Below, in pieces: positions 34,331 to 46,304 of a stretch of DNA of 64,000 nucleotides. The number at the start of each line of letters is the position of its first letter. The stretch's first letter is position 1. Both the position numbers and the translations under genes were made by a program. Below the pieces are notes generated by a model. It made no database searches, was not told where the DNA came from, and saw only the letters and a list, made by a program, of their open reading frames with translations. The stretch comes from Agrypnia vestita (lineage: Eukaryota > Arthropoda > Insecta > Trichoptera > Phryganeidae): NCBI GenBank assembly GCA_016648135.1, contig JADDOH010010105.1, positions 1 to 64,000 on the forward strand. Reading direction: 5' to 3'.

Positions 34331-34650
34331 AATTCGTACGGGAATATCTCCCAAACGAATATATTTTGATGCATGGGGATTTTCATACCATTTGTATTAA
34401 CAATTGATTTTACGGAGCTCTATAAGCAGTGCTTAATAGATTCATAATAATTGTCGACGCGTTATGTATTGCATAACCAGATATCAATCCAAATCGTACG
34501 AGAAATTCTTCCGAACGAATATATTTTAAAGTATGGGGATTTTCAAACTATTTTTACTAATAATTGAATACACGTAATTCTATAAGAAATGCTTAGTAGC
34601 CTTATAATAACTGTGTTGCATAAGTATTGCGCAATCCGGTCTTCAGCCAA
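34331..34650 (+). repeat. Two diverged 160-bp tandem units
   Basis: Units start AATTCGTACGGGAATAT (34331) and AAATCGTACGAGAAATTC (34491). Both contain ACGAATATATTTT, TATGGGGATTTTCA or ATGGGGATTTTCA, and a GCTTA-TAG-T-ATAAT block. Divergence is obvious (roughly a quarter of positions by eye). No coding sense. Confidence 0.8.
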
Positions 34651-34654
34651 GTTT

Positions 34655-35200
34655 TTATGATTTGAGTACCTCGGTACATCTGGCTTAACAAGTAGCTTCA
34701 GAACGACGAGTAAAGGACAGAATGGGGAGATCTAACTGAAATTGGAGTTTTCTGGTTTACGAACGTTGAGCTAGGTGAGGTTGTGGATGACGCTCGTGTC
34801 ATAAGCCTGGAATTCGCGCAAGCCCCTGTGAGGTACTCTTAAAAGCGGGACCTCCCTTGTTGATCGGAGTGGCCACTAGACTCGACCTTCGCGCCTCATC
34901 CTGCTCAAAAACAGCGTAAAGCAACGTCGTGAATTCTCTGACTTTGGAAGGATTTTCATGCCTGAATGCTATGAAATCTCAATAGAAAACGTTAACTTTT
35001 ATTTCATCCTCTGTAAAAAGACAGAGCTAGAATCAGTATAAAAATCATTCACTCATATGGAATAGCTGGGATATTATATGTTACTAACACTCTAACATTT
35101 GTCCAAAGTAAATGTTGTAAGATGCAGAATCGTGGGACGCCGCTCTGAAAAGGCATAATGAGATTGCACAATAATTTGTAACATCGCTGACTATGCCCGC
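34655..35200. other. Unrecognised GC-richer stretch
   Basis: AGACTCGACCTT at 34878 repeats the same 12-mer at 33747, about 1.13 kb upstream. The two may mark related parts of one element. No ORF. Confidence 0.35.
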
Positions 35201-35202
35201 AA

Positions 35203-35515
35203 AGGAGGCTAATGTCGTCATCAATTCGTACCAAAAGAGTACATGATTCTTCAAACACCGGCCTAAAAGAAAGGCGCCTCAAGACAACACCCATCATCAG
35301 AAACTCGTACCAAAAGAGTACGGCCTTCTCAATTATAAGCCTAAAAGAGAGGCGTCACAGGATCACATCTCGTAAAGAAGAGATAGAGTCTCGGGATGCA
35401 GTAAGTTCCGGAGGAACAAGGGGGGCCGTTTAGTCACTTAGGAAGTCGGCCACCGGGTTTAGGCGGGCGCGGAGCCTCTACCCCTCTCAGCAGAGATGCT
35501 GAGGGTTTAAAAAAC
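35203..35515 (+). repeat. Run of short hairpins with purine-rich loops
   Basis: GTACCAAAAGAGTAC occurs twice (about 35228 and 35309). GCCTAAAAGAAAGGC and GCCTAAAAGAGAGGC alternate with it, followed by TCTCGTAAAGAAGAGA. After a purine-rich block and GGTTTAGGCGGGCGCGGAG comes CTCTCAGCAGAGATGCTGAG (stem TCAGCA/TGCTGA, about 35488-35505). Such serial hairpins suggest a structured RNA 3' region, for example of a non-LTR element; the family is not established. Confidence 0.6.
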
Positions 35516-35519
35516 CAAA

Positions 35520-38500
35520 ATTTAGCATTCAAAGAAACTATTATTTCATATAAACTCACGGGCTGTTGTAGAATCCTTTCGAACAAACCATCCCCGAGAC
35601 CTTATCTACTTATTTATAAAGAAGTTTCGTTTCAAAAATGTCTTATTTCGTAGATAGCAAATATATGTATTATTTTCCCCAGGAATTAATATGAACAGGT
35701 TCATACACGTCTAAGACGACACCATTCAAGGTAAGAATATGTTAATATAAAGTGTTTAAAATTATTAGTTTCAGTGTTATTTAATATGTGAATTTCTCCT
35801 CTTTATGCCGTTCGATTGATTTTATTGGGTTGTTTCCAAACGGAAATGTTTTATTTCTAATACACGAATTCTTCTGGTGAACGTATTTTATTGTAACATA
35901 AATGTATAGATTATTAGGTTCGTTAGATGATTTTATTACGTAATATTATGCAATTGTTTCCACACTGCTCCTATAAAAGAATTTGAAGTTATTACGATAC
36001 ACAACGGGGTCCTTCATCCATTAGACGAATCATGTGCCAATTCAACGACGTATTACGAATAGTATATATTGTATTTATCGAGATTTAGTCGCATTTATTA
36101 TTCCTAGTGAGGTTTTTAGTATTGGTTCCAGGCGCCATTATGAGGCGGAAATAGTTCATATTCATAGCCCGACTGCAATAGGTATTTTTGTCGCGTAAGA
36201 GGTAGCACTTTTAGAAATATAACTATGTTTTATGTTTAGTCCCTGACGGACAGGATGGTATAGCTGTGGCTATTTAGGTAATATACTTAGTAAATGCAAA
36301 GGGCATTAGGTATTTTCAATATAGTATGCGAACCCAAGATGTTAGAAATATTTTAGTTCCTATAATTTCATTGAATATTTGCTGCAGAATAATATTTGAT
36401 GAGAGAAGTAGTTAATATTCCATTCAAAGCAAAAGTTTTAGTCAATATCTTCATAGGTAATATTCAACAGCAAATTAGATTTATTTTCAGTTAATACGTA
36501 TTTTTAGTTAATTTATCGTATAGAACAATTTCTGAAAGTATAGAACATTATTTCATATGAAAAGTTGAATTTTAGTAGTAGTAATATTTCTGTATTGAAT
36601 ATTTAATTTTTAACAACTGTATCGCTACATCATATGGTTGAAGTCGACCGGTTGCATCCTGTCGCTCAATCGCGCGCGCTCACATATAAGAATAATGAAA
36701 TATTTGATAATCCAATATATTGTATTTTGAACGCGACGGTTTGCTACTTACTAACCTTCATTATTTAGTAGGACCCACATTAGGGTCATCTTACGTCGTT
36801 AGCCGTGAAAAGAATATGATTTACATTGATTTGCAATGGAATGATTTGTATTATAGATTTGCTTCGCCTTATATATTCAACACACACCCCATGGGATGTC
36901 TAGGTCTGGTGCCGGACCAGGAGCTATACTAAATTATTATTAAATGTATCAAGGCCGCGATACACCCACTATCTCACTGTGGATCATCACAATATCGTTA
37001 TATTACAATATTAAAAGTTTGGTGTACTAAAATATGAGTTTATTACTAATTAAATTAAGTATAAAGTTGTATTTACATCAGTTATCAATTATTACCGTAA
37101 AACGGGGTTATTTTGACTTAAAGCGTAATTTTTTGGGGCTATTTTAACAGACCGCCAAAATACGGTTTAAACAAAAATTAGATTTATGGCATGTATAACA
37201 AAGGCTCAACCAATCCTGCCTATGAATGTAGGATACAGATTTATAATTATTTCTAGCTTTTTCTATCGTTGTTCAAATTAATTAAGTTGTTGCTAAAGTT
37301 GATTTTAATAATGTTAAAATTAATTATGATTCAAAAGATTATAACGTACTTATAAAACTGATTACGTTCCTTTAATTGTAACTTGTTGTAAGTGTTTATT
37401 ATTATGTTTAATATTTATTTAATAAAAATAACGAATTGATTGACAAAACTGGTTGTTTTTAATTTAATTTCCCGTATATTACATTAAGTGTTAATATTTT
37501 TTATCAAAATAATGACAAAATAACTTTACGCTTTAGATCTTTGACTAAAGTTGCATTTTAATGCCTTGTCAAAGAAACCGCACACTCGGGGTAACTTTAA
37601 CACTTTTAAAAAAATATGTATAAAATTGTGGTGCTTGATATTGTTATGAATTTGATAGCCAAAGAACGCATTGCTCTGTTGATGCAAAAAAAAAAAATTT
37701 TTTGAATGTTAAAAAAAGTATTCACCAAAAACCACCACCACCTTTTACGGCACATCTCACTGCATTAAAGTAAAACGATTTAGAGCGATGTACAAACAAA
37801 ATAATTACTCATTCATTCCGTCCGTGTTCTAATTAAAATTTTAAATTTGTGTTTCAGTTAAATTTGTTGAACCGCTCAACGTTACCCTCTCTCTCCACCT
37901 CTGTCCTAAGCCGAAATGTTTAAATTTTCGCCAAAATGAGAAACTGTGAATGGTCATATTTTTAAACGAATCTTATTAAAAGATAGGTTTACGCAAATTA
38001 ATAAATGAATGTATATATTAAAGTACACGTACATAGCACAGAGTATCAGAAAAAATAATTCACTTTGTTTATCGCGATAATGCCACACTTTTAAATAATA
38101 TAATGTAAGAGTAATTTTTTTGTTTTGATTTAATTTATATAGAAAATATCAATTATTTTAAAAATTTTGTGTTCTTTTAAGAACAATTTCAAATGGAGAT
38201 GGTATAAAATATTACCTACACAACTATATATTTTATTATTTTTAAGCATTAAAAAAATCTCACGAAAACAAATGCGATAAAAGTTACAGAGAAAATAATA
38301 TTTGTTGCTTAAATATATTTTTGCCACTGAGACTCACACCATATTTTTCTCAAGCTTAGAATTTGTTACCGTTAGGCTATTTCATGCATTTTAATTAACG
38401 GAAAAGTTGAAGTTTTTTTATATGTATCGTTCCTTTTTTATACATTTTTTATAGAGAGAAAGAAACTCGGAAATATATTTTAATGATTAATAAACACCAT

Positions 38501-39930
38501 AAAAACTTCCATACGAATATACACATGTATATTTAAACCTCGCTCCTATCAAGACTCGGGGAAAAAAAGCAGTTGTTTTCGAGATTTGATCGAGTGGTTA
38601 TCGATTGATCGACAGATAGAAGAAAGTGCATTGAAATCTTAAAATGACGTTCTGTGAGTATTTCTATCAAAATCTCCATATAGTGAGGGGACCGTGATAA
38701 TAATTTATTTAGTCTCATTGATAAAAAATTCGAAATCGGGTAAAAGGAGGTAAATGCGATGTTGATAACATAAAAATAAATTTAAAATATTTTAACAAAA
38801 TTTTTCTAAAATTTTGAGGAGGGAATTTTTGGACCTGTTCTACACTCTGGACCAAGCGGTACAATGAGGTCTTTTTTTAAGATTAGGAAAAATTCAGTTG
38901 TTAAGTCATGTGGGGAATGACTGAACGACTGCTCAATACAAGACCAAAAGAGCTTAGGAAGGCTTGCCTTGGAGACTCAGAACTGGAGAGAGCTGGCGCA
39001 AGGATGGGGACTGAATATCAGTGGCGGAAGTCTCTTAAGGAGGCCAATCAATACCCACCAAGTGATGATAATATTTTATGACTGGCGTTCTGTGGAAATC
39101 TGTTTCGCGCATGGGTTTCATTTCAATTTATTTTTTGTTACATTAAAATTAATCGTAGAATCTTATCCGACATACAGATAAATTTGCGGTCTTTTGTTGA
39201 TTGTATGAAATATAAAGTACCATTCTATAAAATTTATTATATATGAAAAATGTTTGTTATTATTTTAAATTTGAAAAAATCCAGAGAGACAACCATTTCG
39301 CTCGGTTAATATAATATTTGTATCCAATTCATATAACTTCCCGTATTTATCATAGAGCTCGGAGACACACGAGAGTATTTATATAATTTATCCTTAATTT
39401 TTGAAAAAATTTGTCGGAATTAAAAAAAATTCACGATTTCAATTTTAATTTTATTCGGATTCTGCTTAGGAAAATGGATGAATTTTTCAATTTACCCTTG
39501 AAGATAACAAATAAGGTTTAAAAGTAAAAAAAAATTCAGAATCAAAATTTTCTAAACAATATAAGTCGAACTGAAATATAATTTTACATGCAAAAAAAAA
39601 AGATTTATTTTAAAAATACTGGTAATGTGGTAATTAAATTGTGAAAAAAATTTAAATTAATTTTAAAAATATATATATAAGCCACGTTGCTATACAAAGG
39701 ATGCTATTTTTTAATTAAATTTTACATACACAGGTACAACCATAAAGTCAACGCTATAACATAAAAAATTTAGAAACAATATATATTTTCGATATATTAA
39801 TCTCTGCTACCATATTCACGAAAATTAATGAAATGTCAAGAGATTTTGTGAACAGAAATGTTAAATTCAAGTTTAATATTCGTTATTTTCCTTAGTTTAA
39901 TATTTATACGAGTACTTCATTTCGTTTTAT
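35520..39930. other. No gene recognised
   Basis: AT-rich. The 70-codon frames at 36720-36932 and 38969-39181 and those at 38130-38718 have no recognisable motifs. A GC-rich spot at 36640-36690 (CGACCGGTTGCATCCTGTCG) carries no other signal. Confidence 0.45.
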
Positions 39931-39937
39931 TTTCTAG

Positions 39938-40032
39938 GCTCTTGAGACGAGAGTGAGAGGGAAAATCGGAAAGACAGTCGACTTATTTATTTATCACGTG
40001 AAGTCGTAAGGTGTATCACAATCCGTACAAAG
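39938..40032 (+). other. Candidate small non-coding exon
   Basis: A strong acceptor (TTCGTTTTATTTTCTAG, AG at 39936-39937) and a consensus donor (CAAAG|GTGAGT, GT at 40033) delimit 95 bases rich in purines (GAGACGAGAGTGAGAGGGAA), unlike the flanks. All three frames contain stops, so it would be a UTR exon. No partner exon is recognised. Confidence 0.35.
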
Positions 40033-40039
40033 GTGAGTA

Positions 40040-41700
40040 CCCTTCACACATTTCACAAAACATCTTCCCATATATCATGTCAGAATTCTCCATAACACGT
40101 CCAGTCTGGTTATAGCGGGCTGGGCTCGCCGAACCCAGATTACCGGGTTCCTGGCAATGATTATAAACATACGAGGGTTGGAATAAAGGCCAGCTTTATT
40201 CTGGGTTAAGTTGGGCTTACGTAACGTCACATGAGTTCTGCTTTGTCCCATATCCACTTCGCAAGTACGTTCTTTATTGAATTAATTTGATTTATGCAAC
40301 TGCCTTTTTCGGGGAATCTAATGGGCGGGAACAAAGATAATTAAGTTTATTTGTGATTTTTTAAATAAAAATAAAGATTTGCGCATGAAAATGTCACATC
40401 AATATTTTTCACACAAAACAAAGGTATATTATGAAAAAAATAACTCTTTAGTCTCCCAGGACAAGGATTGAACAGTGGACTAGTTTGTTAATATTTTGTG
40501 TTCTACAGTAAGAAAATTGTTCAAAAATATACAGAGTATCAAAATACAAAACAAAAATAATATAACAGAAATAAGAAAAAGTGTTAATAACACGTCAAAT
40601 ATAATAAATAATCTGGTTAAATTTGTAAACAATCCTCTTTTGAATACTTATCCATTTAACCAGTATTCCCCTTTTAATGTCTATGTAATTCCATGATTAA
40701 TTCTCTTAAGCCCTCACCCTTCGAATCTTTTTTCTTTAATCCTCTCCCAATGTAAAACTATATTAAACTTTAGTATACTAGTTATTCTGAATATTAGAAC
40801 ATTATTCTTTAAACATGTTGATATTTCATCTATTAAACTGATGCAAACAAAGTAATTTTGATTTTATTTATAAAAAACTATTTTCTTTATTAAAACAAGG
40901 AAATATTCTTGATTAATTTCTTTGTATTTTAAATGAAACTATCTCAAATCACCGAGGTTGTCCTCGTTACAGCAGTACTATTCAATCTTGTTTTCATAGC
41001 AAATGACGCTTAAAACGTACGAAAATATTGATTTATGTTAACTAACAACTTGTTTATTGTCAAAATTATCCCCAACACACTGTGATTATATTGTCAACTG
41101 GCAATGCTGCTCTCGACAGAAAACCTGGCTGGATACGTGGTACCATGGATACCTATCCAATTTATGTTTGCGCAAGAGATGTTATCCAGAATAATCCAGA
41201 ATAACTTTTCTTCCACATGCAAAGGAAGAAAAATAAAAAAACAAGGCCCCATTTTGACCCCCTGCATCACAAAACACGGATTTATTATATTTTTATTATA
41301 TCTGTGTTAAAATAAAAGTGAGCGTGTACGAGGTTAGAACACAGCAGAAGTCACGTAACGTAAGCCGAGGTCTTTTGAAGCACGAAATGGCGGCCCAGGA
41401 ACGGAATGTATTAGAAGGTTCAGTAGTTTTCCACTTGACGTCGGAGCAGCCGCCACTGGGGGGCCGGAACGCCGTTGGCCGGCGGAAATGTCGGGACAGG
41501 AAAATTCTGAGCTCTTCTGAAATTTAATAAGTCTGCGCTCCTTAAGACGCCTCGTGCCGTTCCGTTAATTTATATTCCGCATAATTTTAAATTACTTTAT
41601 TTTAATTGGTATTTTTCATAGTATGTGAATTCAATATTATGGACATAAAATCGAAACTCAAGATAACCAAAATTTTTATAAATTTATACATTTTATATGA
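40040..41700. other. No gene recognised
   Basis: AT-rich except 41380-41520 (GGCGGCCCAGGAACGG, GGGGGGCCGGAACGCC). The 69-codon frame there resembles nothing known to me. Confidence 0.4.
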
Positions 41701-42437
41701 CAAACTACGCTCAACTCCCGAAACAGGAAATAAACAAATTACAATCTGTATTTAAATGCCGCCGCAAGACTCATTACCGGCGTTTCAAAGTTTGCGCACA
41801 TCTCAAACCATCTTCAAAACCTTCACTGGCTTAGATGTCCAGAGAGGATTGAATATGAGCTTTGCCGTATAATATTTAAGGCTTTTCACAACATGGCCCC
41901 TCAATAGATAACCTGCATTCCATTCTTCGCAAATAATAGACAACTAACACTTCGCTCAGCATCATCATCTAATACAAATAGGTTAGCTGAAGTAAATCGC
42001 GTCCGCAAAACTAATTTCGGTGATCGTGCTTTCGCGGTGGCTGGACCAAAGTTATGAAACAAACTACCTAATAAACTGAGACAAACAGACAGCTTACCAC
42101 AGTTCAAAAAACAACTTAAGATGCATTTATTTAGACAATCCTATAAAAACCTATAGAACCTAATCACAACAATACTAGCTAATGTTTTCCACTCCTATTG
42201 TGCACTCCACGGAAAACACCTAATTCTTTCAGGCACTCTCAACTATTATAGTATTCAATTTTAATTCCATTTCTTGCATACCACCTAGTGAATAAATAAT
42301 AGTAAATAAGTTTTTTTCTTTTTTAGCAGTAAGTTGTTTTGTAAGATAATTTTTCTGTGTAAAGCGCCCTTGAGGTGAGTATTCGCGACGCTATATAAGT
42401 TATCCAAATATTATTATTATTATTATTATTATTATTA
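41700..42437 (+). mobile_element. CR1/L2-like retrotransposon 3' end
   Basis: A decayed RT C-terminus and a 3' UTR whose last part, AAGCGCCCTTGAGG then CGACGCTATATAAG, leads into (ATT)n at 42408-42437. A 'GCGCTATATAA' sequence followed by a (ATT)n tail is characteristic of CR1/L2-type elements in many animals. Confidence 0.85.
41752..42156 (+). pseudogene. CR1/L2-like RT C-terminal domain, two in-frame stops
   Basis: One frame runs 134 codons to TAG at 42154. It begins NAAARLITGVSKFAHIS, NHLQNLHWL, ERIEYELCRIIFKAFHNMAP, matching the family line QNAAARLITG-HI-LHWLPV-RI-FK-L-KALHG-AP. It ends FAVAGPKL, NKLPNKLR, SLPQFKKQLKMHLF, matching F-VAGP-LWN-LP-LR-S--FK-LK--LF. TAG replaces the codon after MAPQ, and TGA stands where the conserved tryptophan (W of LWN) belongs. 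Both are single-base changes. The RT catalytic part is absent. Confidence 0.9.
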
Positions 42438-42516
42438 CTTTAACCCGTCAAAAATGACGGAACATTGGTTTGAGTCTTTGCTAAGCCCTAGTATAAATTT
42501 ATAGCATATTTTTGGC

Positions 42517-42712
42517 GGTCTGTGGAGAGGCGGCCATAGCCACATGCGTTCGGGTTTGGTTCGGGTTTGGGAGCCCGGGGTTCAAGCCCCATCTCCGACC
42601 GTTTTTTTAGCTTTGAATTCGAACGAAAATACGGACGTTACACGAAGTTACGGGGACAGACAGATAGACGGACGAACAGGTAACGAAATTATTATATTTG
42701 ATATTTATAATC
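42517..42712 (+). repeat. tRNA-like SINE with GACAGACAGAC 3' part (copy 2 of that family)
   Basis: GGTC near 42518 and GACC at about 42597 can form an acceptor-like pairing. GGGGTTCAAGCCCC (about 42573-42586) is a pol III B box. A T-run follows, then GGACGTTACACGAAG and GACAGACAGATAGACGGACG, then AACGAAATTATTATATT. The A box is unclear. The combination suggests a composite SINE. Confidence 0.5.
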
Positions 42713-42719
42713 TAAAAAA

Positions 42720-43140
42720 AACGTACAATTTTTACAATCGTTACCCTGAAACTCAACTCCAAATATTGCTAACTCCGTTAATATTAGAAAAAATAATTTC
42801 TTTCCTAGTGTTTCAATTTAATTTACTTAGTTCCGTCATATTAGACCTAGAGAAAAAGTCATGTAAGTGAAATCTATGTGTTTCTTGCGGCCAACGCCGA
42901 AAAAAAATTATATTCTTGAAAACGTCATGGTTTAAAAAAATATCTAACCCTTTATAAAAGTATTTATTTCAATCAATTGTGCATAAAATCAACATATACG
43001 AGATATAAAAATAAGTTTTCTATTTGTTAAAATGTTTCACCAGATAAAAGCGCAAATTATATATTTTCATGAATCAGTAGAAATTTTTTAATCGAAACGT
43101 TCAGGTAATAAAGTAATTTGATTCTCATTTTTTATATACT
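42720..43140. other. No gene recognised
   Basis: AT-rich, no repeat or coding signal seen. Confidence 0.5.
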
Positions 43141-43143
43141 TGA

Positions 43144-43401
43144 TATGTGGGTTATAAAAGCAAAGGCAGCAATATCCTTAAAACTCAAAAAAGTGTTTTG
43201 AATGCTATCATCGAGGATTACTAATTTTAAATGTACTGAATTCTAGATTTTATGTATCTATCCCTTAATCATGTTTCCTATAAATTTACAGGCTATGTTT
43301 TCTATAAAATCTCGTATTCGATACACTACAAATTAATAATCTTCGATGACTGCGTTAATTTTTTTTAGATATTGTTGCCTTTGCTTTTATACCCCACATA
43401 T
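43144..43401. mobile_element. Foldback MITE, about 258 bp, TA-type target
   Basis: Terminal arms TATGTGGGTTATAAAAGCAA, AGGCAGCAATAT and, reversed, TATGTGGGGTATAAAAGCAA, AGGCAACAATAT. Pairing continues inward more weakly. Both ends abut TA, as expected for a mariner-mobilised MITE. Non-coding. Confidence 0.85.
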
Positions 43402-43404
43402 ATA

Positions 43405-44235
43405 ATAACAGTTATTTCAAAATTTGTTTCTAAAAACTCATAATCTTTTGATCCAAGCATTAGATACCGGCAATGATATAAAGATTAAGATAATATTATC
43501 TTGAAAATGTTTCTCGAAACTTTCTTGCACAGTTAATGCAAATCTTCAAAGCTAAAACAGAACCGTAAAATACATTACCAGTAAATTAAGGAAAATAAAG
43601 TGATTCTTTATCATTTCCAAGTATAAATAACTCTTTGGTGTTCAGCTCTTTGTATTTCAAAGGAGAACGAAACGTCATTACTTCCGTTAGCAAAACCGCC
43701 CTGATGTTGAAATCTTCGGAAAGTAGGAGTATTTCACGAACTTACACCAAATTGGTTTTAGTCCGGGGAACGAACTTGTACGAGTGTTTAAATACCACCC
43801 CCCTCTAGGTGAACTGAAATGATGCTGCATGCGATCTACATACAGGGAAACAACCACCCTCTTGGGGAAGGCTTTCGTTTCCATATATAAACCTTTTTTC
43901 TTAGGCATTGTCACGTAGGGTACCGCGAATCTATAATGCTCTTGAATTATTCAGCGAAGGATTACACAATAAATATATTCCTTTGAAACAATCAGCTCAG
44001 AGATACAGTTAAATTTCGTCTAGAAGGTTTAATCCGTGAAAAAGACAAGTTATTAAAAAAGATCTTTGAAAGAACGATGTAAATGATAATCAGAAATAAA
44101 TACTCAATAAATAAATAATGTAAACTAGAGGCAATCACTCTGTGGAAGTCCATTTTGAATGATAAAAATGAAAGAACAATTTTATTTTATTTATTACACT
44201 GATACGCGGATAATTCAATTTAAAACATTAAAAAA
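43405..44235. other. No gene recognised
   Basis: 43650-43685 has stem-like CTCTTTG/CAAAGGAG followed by GAACGAAACGTC, reminiscent of a hammerhead 3' half but without CTGANGA. The 75-codon antisense frame at 43687-43914 is unrecognised. Confidence 0.4.
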
Positions 44236-44239
44236 ATAA

Positions 44240-44528
44240 GACATCTCAACAAATTACCCTGCAGTGAGATTAACATATTAGAATGTTGGGTTTGTGATAT
44301 GGTGCATATAGGTAAAATAGGCAGATTAATAGAAACTAATTTTAAAGAACATAAGAATAGTAACTTTTCAGAATATGCTAACTGTATTACAGAAAACAAC
44401 CATTCAACAAAATAAATAGATATACGGGCTGTAAAATAATTTCGAAACACTTGGAATTCATAAAAACAATACATAAAATGATAACATCAATAATTAAAAA
44501 CGACCCTCCACTTCATCCCTTTTCATAA
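44240..44528 (+). pseudogene. Penelope-like element GIY-YIG endonuclease domain
   Basis: Frame ending at TAA 44413: INILECWVCDMVHIGK, IGRLIETNFKEHKNSN, FSEYANCITENNHS. This matches the PLE C-terminal GIY-YIG domain: a C-x2-C pair, YIG-TGR (here HIGKIGR, the tyrosine lost), the R-x3-H region (here NFKEH) and the F-H-x-NH line. After a frame change, KIISKHLEFIKTIHKM, IKNDPPLHPF continues the usual PLE tail to 44528. In PLEs this nuclease nicks target DNA for integration. RT not found upstream. A hammerhead-like motif follows at 44635. Confidence 0.85.
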
Positions 44529-44634
44529 CATTCCTCTCACCAACTATCTAGATATTCCTCCTATCCTATAACTTCCACTGGACGTGCAACCCATACACTA
44601 GAGCACACTCCTACACACTTCAGTCAACGTTCTC

Positions 44635-44675
44635 CTGAAGAAGGAAACGGATGTTTCTGAAATGCTGCGGTGACG
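44635..44675 (+). ncRNA. Decayed hammerhead-like motif downstream of PLE ORF
   Basis: CTGAAGA, extra A, stem GGAAAC/GTTTCT around GGAT, GAAA at 44659-44662. Stem III (ATGCTG) is no longer palindromic and stem I is not visible. Its place about 110 bp after a PLE GIY-YIG ORF links the whole motif series to Penelope-like elements. Confidence 0.5.
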
Positions 44676-44699
44676 AACTCGAGTAAAATAAAAGTAGTG

Positions 44700-46300
44700 G
44701 AAAAAAACTAAATAATGTTTTCATTTATTTAATTCTTCACTAGCTACCTGTAACTGCGCACGTTGAGAGTTTTTATTTGATGAGTGTAATATAATATAGA
44801 GTACATATTTATATTTATACAAATAACAATCGAAACATCAAATATATCCATATTATTGTTATGATAATTATATGAATTAATAGTTATTACGAATAATATG
44901 TCATTGGTGATTGATTAACTGCATAAACAATTAAAATTATCGATGCTCCTGACATCCGATTTGTTAGGTGTATTATCCAAATTTTATTTAGTTTAGACTA
45001 AAAAAGGTTTGATGGAGTCGTATTTTTCTGATGTGTTGTGGATGAAAATTTGTGAAATTTAAATAATTTGCCAAAGTAAACTGAAAATTAACTTTCAGGT
45101 TAAATTTGAAACAGTTACATTTGAGTACAACAATGTAACTTAATTAATTTAAATAACTACATAGTATCTAAATGGTTAAATATATGGGTATTTGAGTTTA
45201 ATTATTTAGAATTAAAAAATTCAAGATTTGGAATGTAAAGGCAATAAATTAAAGTACCTTAAAACTCAATTCCATTAATATTGAAGGAAAAGGAAAAGAA
45301 GGGTACAAAATACTGTAAAACAGGAAATCTATCGAATCCTCGTGGGTAGCACCGAAAGGGATATATTTTTGTTTCGTATAAAAGAAAAATACAAAGAATT
45401 TGACTGTCGTTTGGGTTATTTTGAACGACGAGATTTTTCAAATGACTTTTCCGGTATTTTTTTGAGTTTGTTCTGTATTTTCTCGGAAGTTTATTATAAT
45501 ATTATCTTCCCTTTTTTAAATGTATATACAATTGTTCAAATAATAATTAAAAACATGTTTAATGATTAAATTAATCTATCATTAGAATTGTTCTTTTAAA
45601 TCATTTTTAACAAAAACGTGTTGCCTATCAAAGAGAGCTGTATGATGAGTATCCGAGCTAGCCGCTGACGCAAAACTGGTCGAATTGATAAATATATCCA
45701 CCTTATTTTCTATATTTGGCCTCTTGCTATTGTGTTTTTCTTTCCAAACATGAAAGATGGCTTGGCGGAAGATGATTTGTATTGTTGAGCTCGAAAAACA
45801 TAATTTTTGGATGGCTTCAAAAGTTTAATATCGTTGATGTTAGTATATCGAGCTCAAAATAGTCTATATTGAGGAATAAATAAATTTACATGCTTTTTCT
45901 TCCTTAATACATGTATAAAATCTCATGCTTACATTTTGAAAAAAAAATTCAAAAGTAGGTGTACTTAAATAATCATTAGAGTTGTCGATTTTTTTAAATA
46001 AAGGAATAATAATTCATACAAATAAAATATACAAAACTTTTAAAATGTTACATTACGCTTAAAAGAAATTTAACACAGAAATACGCGATGAAATACCTAA
46101 AGCATTAAGGTGAGACCAGAATGGAAGAATTAGTATAGAAGCAACATTGTATTATTCTTTAAGTTTTCCAAGTTCTTGGCACCAGTGATACATTTTACAG
46201 ATTAAATCTCATGCTAACGGGACACACAATATGAGTACGAATTAATACTTGTTACTAAAAATATTTGTTAACGAATCTTTTAGATATCTTCATAGCAATT
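44700..46300. other. No gene recognised
   Basis: AT-rich. CACTAGCTACCTGTAACTGC at 44741 is a possible diverged RTE-like end. Overlapping opposite-strand frames at 45259-45569 look like chance. Confidence 0.4.
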
Positions 46301-46304
46301 TTTA

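Noticed and set aside
43650..43676. Another hammerhead (stem then GAACGAAACGTC)
   Set aside because: No CTGANGA upstream of the stem; only the 3' half resembles the series.
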